Positions 30,450 through 43,560 of a stretch of 64,000 bases of DNA are shown here, piece by piece. The stretch is from Xylocopa sonorina (taxonomy: Eukaryota > Arthropoda > Insecta > Hymenoptera > Apidae). A program made the translations under genes and the position numbers. The notes below the pieces were generated by a model. It was not told the origin of the DNA. It saw only the letters and a list, made by a program, of their open reading frames with translations, and did no database searches. The stretch lies in contig NW_027490133.1 in the NCBI RefSeq assembly GCF_050948175.1, positions 372,001 through 436,000 on the forward strand, in the 5' to 3' direction. Each line of letters starts with the position of its first letter. Position 1 is the first letter of the stretch.

Positions 30450-33400
30450 TCTTATCACGAAACATAGAAATGAGATGCAATATCGCGATTTAAGAAGCAT
30501 TAGAACTCTATCGCTTCGATACCCAGATATCTGCAAACGCTAATTCCCAGCAAGGAAGTGTCGCATTTTCTTTCTTATAAAGTGAATACTAGGTATACAT
30601 AACACTCCACAATGAATATTATACTTCATCATGAAACATAGAAATGAGATGCGATATGACGATTTAAGAAGCATTAGAACTCTATTGCTACGATACGTAG
30701 ACATCTGCAAACCCTACTTCTTAGCAAGAAAGTGTCGCATTTACATAGTTTTGAAGTGAATACGAGGTATACATAACACTCCACAATGAATATTATATCT
30801 TATCATGAAACACAGAAATGAGATGCGATATGGCGATTTAAGAAGCATTAGAACTCTTTTGCTACGATACGTATATATCTGGAAACGCTATTTCCTAGCA
30901 AGGAAGTGTCGCATTTACATTCATTCGAAGTGTATGCGAGGTATACATGACACTTCGAAATGAATATTATATCTTATCATGAAACATGGAAATGAGATGC
31001 GATATCGCGTTTTAAGAAGCACTAGAACTCTATTGCTTCCATACGTAGACATCTCCCATAGCTATATGCTAGCTAGGAAGTGTCGCATTTACATTCATTT
31101 GAAGTGAATGCGAGGTATACACGACACTTCCCAATGAATATTGAATCTTATCATGAAACATAGAAATGAGATGCGATATCGCGATTAAAGAAGCATTAGG
31201 GCTCTATTGCATCTATACGTAGACATCTGTCGACGTTATTTCCTAGCAAGGAAGTGTCGCATTTACATTCTTTTGATGTGAATACGAGGAATACATAACA
31301 ATTCACAATGAATATTATATCTTATCATGAAACATAAAAATGAGATGCGATTTGGCGATATAAGAAGCATTAGAACTCTATTGCTTATCGATACGTAGAC
31401 ATCTGCCAACGCTATTTCCTAGGAAGGTTGTGTCGCATTTACATTCATTTGAACCGAATACGATGTATAGATAACACTCCACAATGAATGTTATATCTTC
31501 GCATGAAACGTAGAAATGAGATGCGATATCGGGATTTAAAAAGCATTAGAGATCTATTGCTACGGTACGTAGACATCTGCAAACGCTATTCAATAGCAAG
31601 GAAGCGTCGCACTTACATTCTTTTGAAGTGAATACGAGGTATACATAACACTACACAATGAATATTATATCTTATCATAAAACATAGAAATGAGATGCGA
31701 TCTCGCGTTTTGAGAAGCATTAGAACCCTAATGCTACGATACGTAGACATCTGCAAACGCCATTTCCTAGCAAGGAAGTGTCGCATTTACATTCACTTGA
31801 TGAGAATGCGAGGTACACATGACACCTCGCAATGAATATTATATCTTATCATGAAACATAGAAAGGAGATGCTATATCGAGTTTTAAGAAGCACTAGAAC
31901 TCTATTGCTTCGATACGTAGACACCTGCAAACGTTATTTCATATCAAGGAAGTGTCGCATTTACATTCATTTGAAGTGATTGCGAGGTACACATGACACA
32001 TCGCAATGAATATTATATCTTCTCATGAAACATGGAAATGAGATGCGATATGGCAATTTAAGTAGCATTAGAACTCTATTGCTTCTATACGTAGACATCT
32101 GCCAACGCTGTTTCCTAGCAAGGAAGTGTTGCATTTACGTTCTTTTGAAGTGAATACGAGGTATAGATAACACTCCATAATGAATGTTATATCTTATCAT
32201 GAAACATAGAAATGAGATGCGATATCGGGATTTAAGATGCATAGAACAATATTTCTTCGATACGTAGACATCTGCAAACGCTATTTCCTAGCAAGGAAGT
32301 GTAGCATTTACATTTTTTTGAAGTGTAGACGAGGAATACGTAACACTTCTTAATGAATATTATATATTATCATGAAACATAGAAATGAGATGCGATATCG
32401 CGATTTAAGATGCACTAGAACTCTATTGCTTCGATACGTAGACATCTGCAAACGCTATTTCCTAGCAAGGAAGTGTCGCAATTACATTCTTTTGAAGTGA
32501 ATACGAGGTATACATAACACTCCACAATGAATATTACATCTTATCATGAAACATATAATTGAGGATCGATTCGCGTTTTAAGAAGCAATAGAACTCTATT
32601 GCTACGATACGTAGACATCTGCAGACGCTATATCCCAGGAAGGAAGTGTCGCAATTACATTCTCTTGAAGAGAATCCGAAGTATGCATGACACTCCGCAA
32701 TGAATATTATATCTTATCATAAAACATAGAAAGGAGATGCGATATCTCGTTTTAAGAAGCATTAGAACTCTAATGCTACGATACGCAGACATCTGCCATC
32801 GCTATTTCCTAGGAAGGAAGTGTCGCATTTACATTCGTTTGAATTGTACGCGAGGTATACATGACACTACGCAATGAATATTATATCTTATCATGTAACA
32901 TAGAAATGAGTTGCGATATCGCGTTTTAAGAAGCATTGGAACACTATTGCATCAACAAGTAGACATCTGCAAACGCTATTTCCTAGCAAGGAAGTTTTGC
33001 ATTTACAATATTTTGAAAGGAATACGAGGTATACATGACACTCCGCAATGAATATTATATCTTATCATGAAGCATAGAAATGAGGAGCGATTTCGCGTTT
33101 TCAGAAGCATTAGAACTCTATTGCTTCGATACGTAGACATCTGCAAACGCTATTTCCTAGCAGGGAAGTGTGGCATTTACATTCTTCTGAAGTGTAGACG
33201 TGGTATACATATCACTGCACAATGAATATTATATCCTATCATGAAACATAGAAATGAGATGCGATATCGCGATTTAAGAAGCATTAGAACTCTATCGCTT
33301 CGATACCCAGATATCTGCAAACGCTAATTCCCAGCAAGGAAGTGTCGCATTTACTTTCTTATAAAGTGAATACTAGGTATACATAACACTCCACAATGAA

Positions 33401-36075
33401 TATTATACTTCATCATGAAACATAGAAATGAGATGCGATATGACGATTTAAGAAGCATTAGAACTCTATTGCTACGATACGTAGACATCTGCAAACCCTA
33501 CTTCTTAGCAAGAAAGTGTCGCATTTACATAGTTTTGAAGTGTATACGAGGTATACATAACACTCCACAATGAATATTATATCTTATCATGAAACACAGA
33601 AATGAGATGCGATATGGCGATTTAAGAAGCATTAGAACTCTTTTGCTACGATACGTATATATCTGGAAACGCTATTTCCTAGCAAGGAAGTGTCGCATTT
33701 ACATTCATTCGAAGTGTATGCGAGGTATACATGACACTTCGAAATGAATATTATATCTTATCATGAAACATAGAAATGAGATGCGATATCGCGTTTTAAG
33801 AAGCACTAGAACTCTATTGCTTCCATACGTAGACATCTCCCATAGCTATATGCTAGCTAGGAAGTGTCGCATTTACATTCATTTGAAGTGAATGCGAGGT
33901 ATACACGACACTTCCCAATGAATATTGAATCTTATCATGAAACATAGAAATGAGATGCGATATCGCGATTAAAGAAGCATTAGGGCTCTATTGCATCTAT
34001 ACGTAGACATCTGTCGACGTTATTTCCTAGCAAGGAAGTGTCGCATTTACATTCTTTTGATGTGAATACGAGGAATACATAACAATTCACAATGAATATT
34101 ATATCTTATCATGAAACATAAAAATGAGATGCGATTTGGCGATATAAGAAGCATTAGAACTCTATTGCTTATCAATACGTAGACATCTGCCAACGCTATT
34201 TCCTAGGAAGGTTGTGTCGCATTTACATTCATTTGAACCGAATACGATGTATAGATAACACTCCACAATGAATGTTATATCTTCGCATGAAACGTAGAAA
34301 TGAGATGCGATATCGGGATTTAAAAAGCATTAGAGATCTATTGCTACGGTACGTAGACATCTGCAAACGCTATTCAATAGCAAGGAAGCGTCGCACTTAC
34401 ATTCTTTTGAAGTGAATACGAGGTATACATAACACTACACAATGAATATTATATCTTATCATAAAACATAGAAATGAGATGCGATCTCGCGTTTTGAGAA
34501 GCATTAGAACCCTAATGCTACGATACGTAGACATCTGCAAACGCCATTTCCTAGCAAGGAAGTGTCGCATTTACATTCACTTGATGAGAATGCGAGGTAC
34601 ACATGACACCTCGCAATGAATATTATATCTTATCATGAAACATAGAAAGGAGATGCTATATCGTGTTTTAAGAAGCACTAGAACTCTATTGCTTCGATAC
34701 GTAGACACCTGCAAACGTTATTTCATATCAAGGAAGTGTCGCATTTACATTCATTTGAAGTGATTGCGAGGTACACATGACACATCGCATTGAATATTAT
34801 ATCTTCTCATGAAACATGGAAATGAGATGCGATATGGCAATTTAAGTAGCATTAGAACTCTATTGCTTCTATACGTAGACATCTGCCAACGCTGTTTCCT
34901 AGCAAGGAAGTGTTGCATTTACGTTCTTTTGAAGTGAATACGAGGTATAGATAACACTCCATAATGAATGTTATATCTTATCATGAAACATAGAAATGAG
35001 ATGCGATATCGGGATTTAAGATGCATAGAACAATATTTCTTCGATACGTAGACATCTGCAAACGCTATTTCCTAGCAAGGAAGTGTAGCATTTACATTTT
35101 TTTGAAGTGTAGACGAGGAATACGTAACACTTCTTAATGAATATTATATATTATCATGAAACATAGAAATGAGATGCGATATCGCGATTTAAGATGCACT
35201 AGAACTCTATTGCTTCGATACGTAGACATCTGCAAACGCTATTTCCTAGCAAGGAAGTGTCGCAATTACATTCTTTTGAAGTGAATACGAGGTATACATA
35301 ACACTCCACAATGAATATTACATCTTATCATGAAACATATAATTGAGGATCGATTCGCGTTTTAAGAAGCAATAGAACTCTATTGCTACGATACGTAGAC
35401 ATCTGCAGACGCTATTTCCCAGGAAGGAAGTGTCGCAATTACATTCTCTTGAAGAGAATCCGAAGTATGCATGACACTCCGCAATGAATATTATATCTTA
35501 TCATAAAACATAGAAAGGAGATGCGATATCTCGTTTTAAGAAGCATTAGAACTCTAATGCTACGATACGCAGACATCTGCCATCGCTATTTCCTAGGAAG
35601 GAAGTGTCGCATTTACATTCGTTTGAATTGTACGCGAGGTATACATGACACTACGCAATGAATATTATATCTTATCATGTAACATAGAAATGAGTTGCGA
35701 TATCGCGTTTTAAGAAGCATTGGAACACTATTGCATCAACAAGTAGACATCTGCAAACGCTATTTCCTAGCAAGGAAGTTTTGCATTTACAATATTTTGA
35801 AAGGAATACGAGGTATACATGACACTCCGCAATGAATATTATATCTTATCATGAAGCATAGAAATGAGGAGCGATTTCGCGTTTTCAGAAGCATTAGAAC
35901 TCTATTGCTTCGATACGTAGACATCTGCAAACGCTATTTCCTAGCAGGGAAGTGTGGCATTTACATTCTTCTGAAGTGTAGACGTGGTATACATATCACT
36001 GCACAATGAATATTATATCCTATCATGAAACATAGAAATGAGATGCGATATCGCGATTTAAGAAGCATTAGAACT
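30450..36075. repeat. Second 16-monomer higher-order repeat, 2784 bp, two copies
   Basis: The sequence at x matches x+2784 from about 30450 to 33290. Anchors are TATCGCTTCGATACCCAG at 30509 and 33293, and GTGTTGCATTTACG at 32126 and 34910. Individual monomers inside carry small indels, such as the extra two bases in TTGCTTATCGATACG and the short GAGGATCGATTCGCG monomer. They cancel, so the unit is again exactly 16 x 174. The monomers are different from those in the 10585-17905 repeat. Divergence between copies is low by eye. The second copy ends near 36075. Confidence 0.88.
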
Positions 36076-36084
36076 TAAATGCTA

Positions 36085-36535
36085 CGATACGTAGACTTCT
36101 GCAAACGCTATTTCCCAGGAAGGAAGTGTCGCATTTACATTCTCTTGAAGAGAATCCGAAGTATGCATGACACTCCGCAATGAATATTATATCTTATCAT
36201 AAAACATAGAAATGAGATGCGATATCTCGTTTTAAGAAGCATTAGAACTCTAATGCTACGATACGTAGACATCTGCCATCGCTATTTCCTTGGAAGGAAG
36301 TGTCGCATTTACATTCGTTTGAATTGTACGCGAGGTATACATGACACTACGCAATGAATATTATATCTTATCATGTAACATAGAAATGAGTTGCGATATC
36401 GCGTTTTAGGAAGCATTGGAACACTATTGCTTCAACACGTAGACATCTGCAAACGCTATTTCCTAGCGAGGAAGTTTTGCATTTACAATATTTTGAAAGG
36501 AATACGAGGTATACATGACACTCCGCAAAGAATAT
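36085..36535. repeat. Partial re-copy at 696-bp offset
   Basis: This stretch matches 35389-35839 with an offset of 696 bp (four monomers). It shares TTTCCCAGGAAGG, GAGAATCCGAAGTATGC and the GGAAGTTTTGCATTTAC monomer. It directly follows the second 16-monomer copy and looks like the edge of an out-of-register exchange. Confidence 0.75.
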
Positions 36536-39500
36536 TATATCTTATCGTAAAAGATAGAAATGAGATGCGATATCTCGTTCTAAGAAGCATTATAACTCTG
36601 TTGCTTCGATACGTAGACATCTGCCATCGCTATATCCTAGCAAGGAATTGTCGCAGTTACATTCATTTGAAGTGTATGCGAGATATACCTAACACTGTAC
36701 AATGAATATTACATCTTATCATCAAACATAGAAATGAAATGCGATATGACGATTTAAGAAGCATTAGAACTCTATTGCTTCGATACGTAGACATCTGCAA
36801 ACGCTATTTCCCAGCAAGGAAGTGTCGCATTTACATTCTTTTGAAGTGAATACGAGGTATACATAACACTCCAGAATGAATATTATATCTTATCATGAAA
36901 CATTGAAATGAGGTGCGATATGGCGATTTACGAAGCATTAGAACTTTATTGCTTCGATACGTAGACATCTACAAACGCTATTTCCTAGCAAGGAAGTGTC
37001 GCATTCTCAATCTTTTGAAACGAATACGAAGTATACATAACAGTCCACAATGAATATTATATCTTATCATGAAACATAGAAATGAGATGCGATATCGCGG
37101 TTTATGAAGCATTAGAACTCTATTGCTTCGATACGTAGACGTCTGCAAACGCTACTTCCTAGCAAGGAAGTGTCGCATTTACATTCTTTTGAAGTGAATA
37201 CGAGGTATACATATCACTCCACAATCAATATTATATCTTACCGTGATACATAGAAATGAGATGCGATATGGCGATTTAAGAAGCATAAGAACTCTATTGC
37301 TACGATACGTAGATATATGGAAACGCTATTACCTAGCAAGGAAGTGTCGCATTTACATTCTTTTGATGTGAATACGATGTAGACATAACACTCCACAATG
37401 AATATTATACCTTACCACGAAACATTGAAATGAGATGCGATATCGATATTTAAGAAGCATTAGAACTCTATTGCTCCGTTACGGAGAAATCTGCAAACGC
37501 TATTTCCTAGCAAGGAAGGGTCGCATTTACATTCACTTGAAGTGTATGGGAGGTATAAGTGACACTTCGCAATGAATATTATATCTTATCATGAAACATA
37601 GAAATGAAATGCGATATCGGGTGTTGAGAAGCATTAGAAATCTGTTGCTACGATATGTAGACATCTGCCAACGCTGTTTCCTAGCAAGATAGTGTCGCAT
37701 TTACATTAACTTGAAGTGTATGCGAAGAATGCGTAACACTTCGCAATGAATATTATATCATATCATGAAACGTTGTAATGAGATGCGATCTCCAGATTTA
37801 AGAAGCATTGGAACTCTATTGCTACTATACGTAGACATCTGCAAACGCTATTTCCTAGCAAGGAAGTGTCGCAATTACATTCATTTGAAGTGTTTGTGAG
37901 GTATAAGTGACACATCGCAATGATTATTTTATCTCACAATGAAACATAGAAATGAGATGCGATATCTCGTTTTATGAAGCATTGGAACACTACTGCTTCG
38001 ATACGTAGACATCTGTCAACGCAATTTCCTAGCAAGGAAGCGCCGCATTTACATTCTATTGAAGTGAATACGAGGTATTCATGACACTTCGCAATGAATA
38101 TTATATCTTATCATGAAACATAGAAATAAGATGCAATATCTCGTTTTAAGGAGCATTAAAACTCTATTGCTTCGATACGTAGACATCTGCAAACGCTATT
38201 TCCTAGCATGGTAGTGTCGCATTTACATTCATTTGAAGCGTATGCGAGGTATAGAAGACACTTCGCAAGGAATATTATATCTTATCATGAAACATAGAAG
38301 TGAGAAGCGATATCGCGTATTAAGAAGCATTACCACTCTATTGCTTCGATACGTAGGCATCTGGAGACTCTATTTCCTAGGAAGGAAGTGTCGTATTTAA
38401 ATTCATTTGAAGTGTATGCGAGGTATAAGTGACACCTCGCAATGAATATTATATCTTATAATGAAACATAGAAATGAGATGCTATATCTCGTTTTAAGAA
38501 GCATTCGAACCCTATTGCTACGATACGTAGACATCTGCAGACGCTATTTCCTAGCAAGGAAGTGTCGCCTTTTAATACGTTTGAAGTGTATGCGTGGTAT
38601 ACAAGACACTTCGCAATGAATATTATATCTTATCATGGAACATAGAAATGAGTGCGATATGTCGTTTTAAGAAGCATTAGAAATCTGTGGCTTCGATACG
38701 TGGACATCTGCCATCGCTATATCCTAGCAAGGAAGTGTCGCATTTACATTCATTTGAAAGTGTACGCGAGGTATACATGACCCTTCGCACTGAATATTAT
38801 ATCTTATCATTAAACATAGAAGTTTGATGCGATATCGCGTTTTAAGAAGCATTAGAACTCTATTACTGCTATACGTGGACATCTGCGAACGCTACTTCCT
38901 AGCATGGAAGTGTCGGATTTACATTCTTTTGAAGTGAATACGAGGTTTACATGAAACTTCGCAATGAATATTATAACTTATCATGGAACATAGTAATGAG
39001 ATGCGACATCTCGTTTTAAGAAGCCTTAGAACTCTATTGTTGCGATACGAAGACATCTGGAAACGCTGTTTCTTTGCTAGGAAGTTTCGCTATTACATTC
39101 CTTTCAAGTGAATACGAGGTATACATAACACTCCACGACGAATATCGTACCTTATCACGAAACATAGAAATGAAATACGACATCGCGATTTAAGAAGCAA
39201 TAGAACTCTATTGCTTCGATACGTAGACATCTGCCATCGCTATTTCCTAGCAAGGAAGTGTCGCATTTACATTCATTTGAAGTGTATGCAAGGTATAAGC
39301 GACACTTCGCAATGAATATTATATCTTATCATGAAACATAGAAATGAGATACGAAATCGCGTTTTAAGAAGCATTAGAATTATATTGCTACGATACGTAG
39401 ACGTCTGCAGACGCTATTTCCTAGCAAGGAAGTGTTGCATTTACATTCTTTTGAAGTGAATACGAGGAATAAATAACAATCCACAATGCATATTATACCT

Positions 39501-41099
39501 GATCACGAAACATAGAAATGAGATGCGAAATCGCGATTTAAGAAGCATTAGAACTCCATTGCTACGATTCGGAGACATCTGCAAACGCCATTTCCTAGCA
39601 AGGAAGTGTCGCATTTACATTCTTTTGAAGTGAATACGAGATATACATGACACTCCACAATGAGTATTATATCTAATCATGAAACTTCGAAATGAGATGC
39701 GATATCGCGATTTAAATAACATTAGAACTCTATTGCTACTATACGTAGACATCTGCAAACGCTATTTACTAGCAAGGAAGAGTGGCATTTACATTCATTT
39801 GAGGTGTATGTGAGGTATACACGTCACTTCACAATGAATATTATATCTTATCATGAAACATAGGAATAAGATGCGATATCGCGTTTTAAGAAGCATTAGA
39901 ACTCTATTGCTTCGATACGTCGACATCTGCAGACGCTATTTCCTAGCAAGGAAGTATCGAATTTACATTCTTTTGAAGTGAATACGAGGTATACATAACA
40001 CCCCACAATGAATATTATATCTTTTCATGAAGCATATAAATTGGGAACGATTTCGCGTTTTAAGAAGCATTAGAAATCTATTGCTTCGATACGTAGACAT
40101 CTGCAAACGCTATTAATTAGCAATGAAGTGTCGCCCTTTAATACGTTTGAAGTGTATGCGTAGTATACAAGACACTTCGCAATGAATATTATATATTATC
40201 ATGGAACATAGAAATGAGTGCGATATCTTGTTTTAAGAAGCATTAGAAATCTGTGGCTTCGATACGTAGACATCTGCCATCACTATATCCTAGCAAGGAA
40301 GTGTCGCATTTACATTCATTTGAAGTGTATGCGAGGTGTACAAGACACATCGCAATGAATATTATATCTTATCATGAAACATAGAAATGAGATGCTATCT
40401 CGCGTTTTAAGAAGAATTAGATCTCCATTTCTACGATACGTAGACATCTGCAGACGCTACTTCCTAGCAAGGAAGTGTCGCACTTACATTCATTTGAAGT
40501 GTATACGAGGTATACATAACACCGCAATGAATATTATATCTTATCATGAAACATCGAAATGAGATGAGATACCTCGTTTTATGGATCACTAGAACTCTAT
40601 TCCTTCGATACGTAGACATCTACAAACGCTATTTCCTAGCAACAAAGTGTCGCATTTACATTTTTTTGAAGTGAATACGAGGTATACATAACAATCCACA
40701 TTAAATATTATATCTTATCGTGAAACATAGAAATGAGATGCGATATCGCAATCCAAGAAGCATTAGAACTTTATTGTTTCGATACCTAGACATCTGGAAA
40801 CGCTATTTCCTAGCAGGGAAGTGTCGCATTTACATTCTTTTCAAGTGAATGCACGGTATACATGACACATCGCAATGAACATTATATTTTATCATGAGAC
40901 ATAGAAATGCGATGCGATATCGCGTTTTAAGAAGCATTAGAACTCTATTGCTTCGAGACGTAGACATCTGCAAACGCTATTTCCTAGGAAGGAAGTGTGG
41001 CATTTACATTCATTTGAAGTGTATGCGAGGTATTCATAACACTTCGCAATGAATATTATATCTTATCATGAAACACAAAAATGAGATGCGATATGGCGA
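36536..41099. repeat. Satellite monomers with long-range copies
   Basis: Mostly diverged monomers. Bases 36267-37297 match 42530-43560. Bases 37300-37600 match 23382-23682 (offset ~13918, near 80 monomers). Bases 39580-40370 match 24443-25233 (offset ~15137, near 87 monomers). The TTTAATACGTTTGAAG variant near 38570 is shared with 25005 and 40140. No gene or other element seen. Confidence 0.78.
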
Positions 41100-42440
41100 T
41101 TTAAGAAGCATTAGAACACTTTTGCTTCGATACGTAGACACCTGCAAACGCTATTTCCTATCAAGGAAGTGTCGCATTTACATTCATTTGAAGTGAATGC
41201 GAGGTATACATAACACTCCACACTGAATATTATATCTTATCATGAAACATAGAAATGAGGTGCTATATAGCGATTTAAAAAGCATTAGAACTCTGTTGCT
41301 ACGATACGTAGACATCTGCAAAAGCTATTTAATAGCAAGGAAGAGTCGCACTTACATTCCTTTGATGTGAATACGTGGTGTACATAACACTCCACAGTGA
41401 ATATTATATCTTGTCATGAAATATAGGAATGAGATGCGACATCGCGATTTAAGAAGCATTAGAACACAATTGCTTCAATACGGCGACATCAGCAAACGCT
41501 ATTTCCTAGCAAGGAAGTGCCGTATTTACATTCTATTGAAGTGAATACGAGGTATACATAACACTACACAATGAATATTATATCTTATGTCGAAACATAG
41601 AGATGAGATGCAATATCGCGATTTAAGAAGCATTAGAACTCTATTGCTTCGATACCCAGATATCTGCAAACGCTAATTCCCAGCAAGGAAGTGTCGCACT
41701 TACATTCTTATAAAGTGAATACCAGGTATACATAACACTCCACAATGAATATTATACCTTATCATGAAAAATAGAAATGAAATGCGATATGGCGATTTAA
41801 GAAGCATTGGAACTCTTTTGCTACGATACGTATATATCTGGAAACGCTATTTCCTAGCAAGGAAGTGTCGCATTTACATTCATTCGAAGTGTATGCGAGG
41901 TATACATGACACTTCGAAATGAATATTATATCTTATCATGAAACATAGAAATGAGATGCGATATCGCGTTTTAAGAAGCACTAGAACTCTATTGCTTCCA
42001 TACGTAGACATCTGCCATAGCTATATGCTAGCTAGGAAGTGTCGCATTTACATTCATTTGAAGTGAATGCGAGGTATACACGACACTTCCCAATGAATAT
42101 TGTATCTTATCATGAAACATAGAAATGAGATGCGATATCGCGATTAAAGAAGCATTAGGGCTCTATTGCATCTATACGTAGACATCTGTCGACGTTATTT
42201 CCTAGCAAGGAAGTGTCGCATTTACATTCTTTTGATGTGAATACGAGGAATACATAAAAATTCACAATGAATATTATATCTTATCATGAAACATAAAAAT
42301 GAGATGCGATTTGGCGATATAAGAAGCATTAGAACTCTATTGCTTATCGATACGTAGACATCTGCCAACGCTATTTCCTAGGAAGGTTGTGTCGCATTTA
42401 CATTCATTTGAACCGAATACGAGGTATAGATAACACTCCA
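41100..42440. repeat. Mosaic of two copied satellite blocks
   Basis: Bases 41100-41765 match about 26490-27153 (offset ~14612) and carry GCTATTTAATAGC and TTATGTCGAAAC. Bases 41800-42440 match about 30841-31481 (offset ~10959) and carry GTATATATCTGG, GCTATATGCTAGC and TTGCTTATCGATACG. Two sources that lie apart elsewhere are therefore fused here within one monomer length. Confidence 0.78.
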
Positions 42441-42529
42441 CAATGAATATTATATCTTATCATGAAACGTAGAAACGAGATGCGATATAGCGTTTTGAGA
42501 AGCATTAGAACTCTAATGCTACGATACGT

Positions 42530-43560
42530 AGACATCTGCCATCGCTATTTCCTAGGAAGGAAGTGTCGCATTTACATTCGTTTGAATTGTACGCGAGGTA
42601 TACATGACACTTCGCAATGAATATTATATCTTATCATGTAACATAGAAATGAGTTGCGATAACGCGTTTTAAGAAGCATTGGAACATTATTGCTTCAACA
42701 CGTAGACATCTGCAAACGCTATTTCCTAGCAAGGAAGTTTTGCATTTACAATCTTTTGAAAGGAATACGAGGTATACATGACACTCCGCAAAGAATACTA
42801 TATCTTATCGTAAAAGATAGAAATGAGATGCGATATCTCATTCTAAGAAGCATTATAACTCTGTTGCTTCGATACGTAGACATTTGCCATCGCTATATCC
42901 TATCAAGGAAGTGTCGCAGTTACATTCATTTGAAGTGTATGCGAGATATACCTAACACTGTACAATGAATATTACATCTTATCATGAAGCATAGAAATGA
43001 AATGCGATATGACGATTTAAGAAGCATTAGAACTCTATTGCTTCGATACGTAGACATCTGCAAACGCTATTTCCCAGCAAGGAAGTGTCGCATTTACATT
43101 CTTTTGAAGTGAATACGAGGTATACATAACACTCCAGAATGAATATTATATCTTATCATGAAACATTGAAATGAGGTGCGATATGGCGATTTACGAAGCA
43201 TTAGAACTTTATTGCTTCGATACGTAGACATCTACAAACGCTATTTCCTAGCAAGGAAGTGTCGTATTCTCAATCTTTTGAAACGAATACGAAGTATACA
43301 TAACAGTCCACAATGAATATTATATCTTATCATGAAACATAGAAATGAGATGCGATATCGCGGTTTATGAAGCATTAGAACTCTATTGCTTCGATACGTA
43401 GACGTCTGCAAACGCTACTTCCTAGCAAGGAAGTGTCGCATTTACATTCTTTTGAAGTGAATACGAGGTATACATAACACTCCACAATCAATATTATATC
43501 TTATCGTGATACATAGAAATGAGATGCGATATGGCGATTTAAGAAGCATAAGAACTCTAT
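42530..43560. repeat. Copy of the 36267-37297 block
   Basis: About six monomers match 36267-37297 at a constant offset of 6263 bp (36 monomers less one base). Shared rare features are CGTTTGAATTGTACGCGAGG, CACTCCAGAATGAATATT and TGGCGATTTACGAAGC. Confidence 0.83.
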
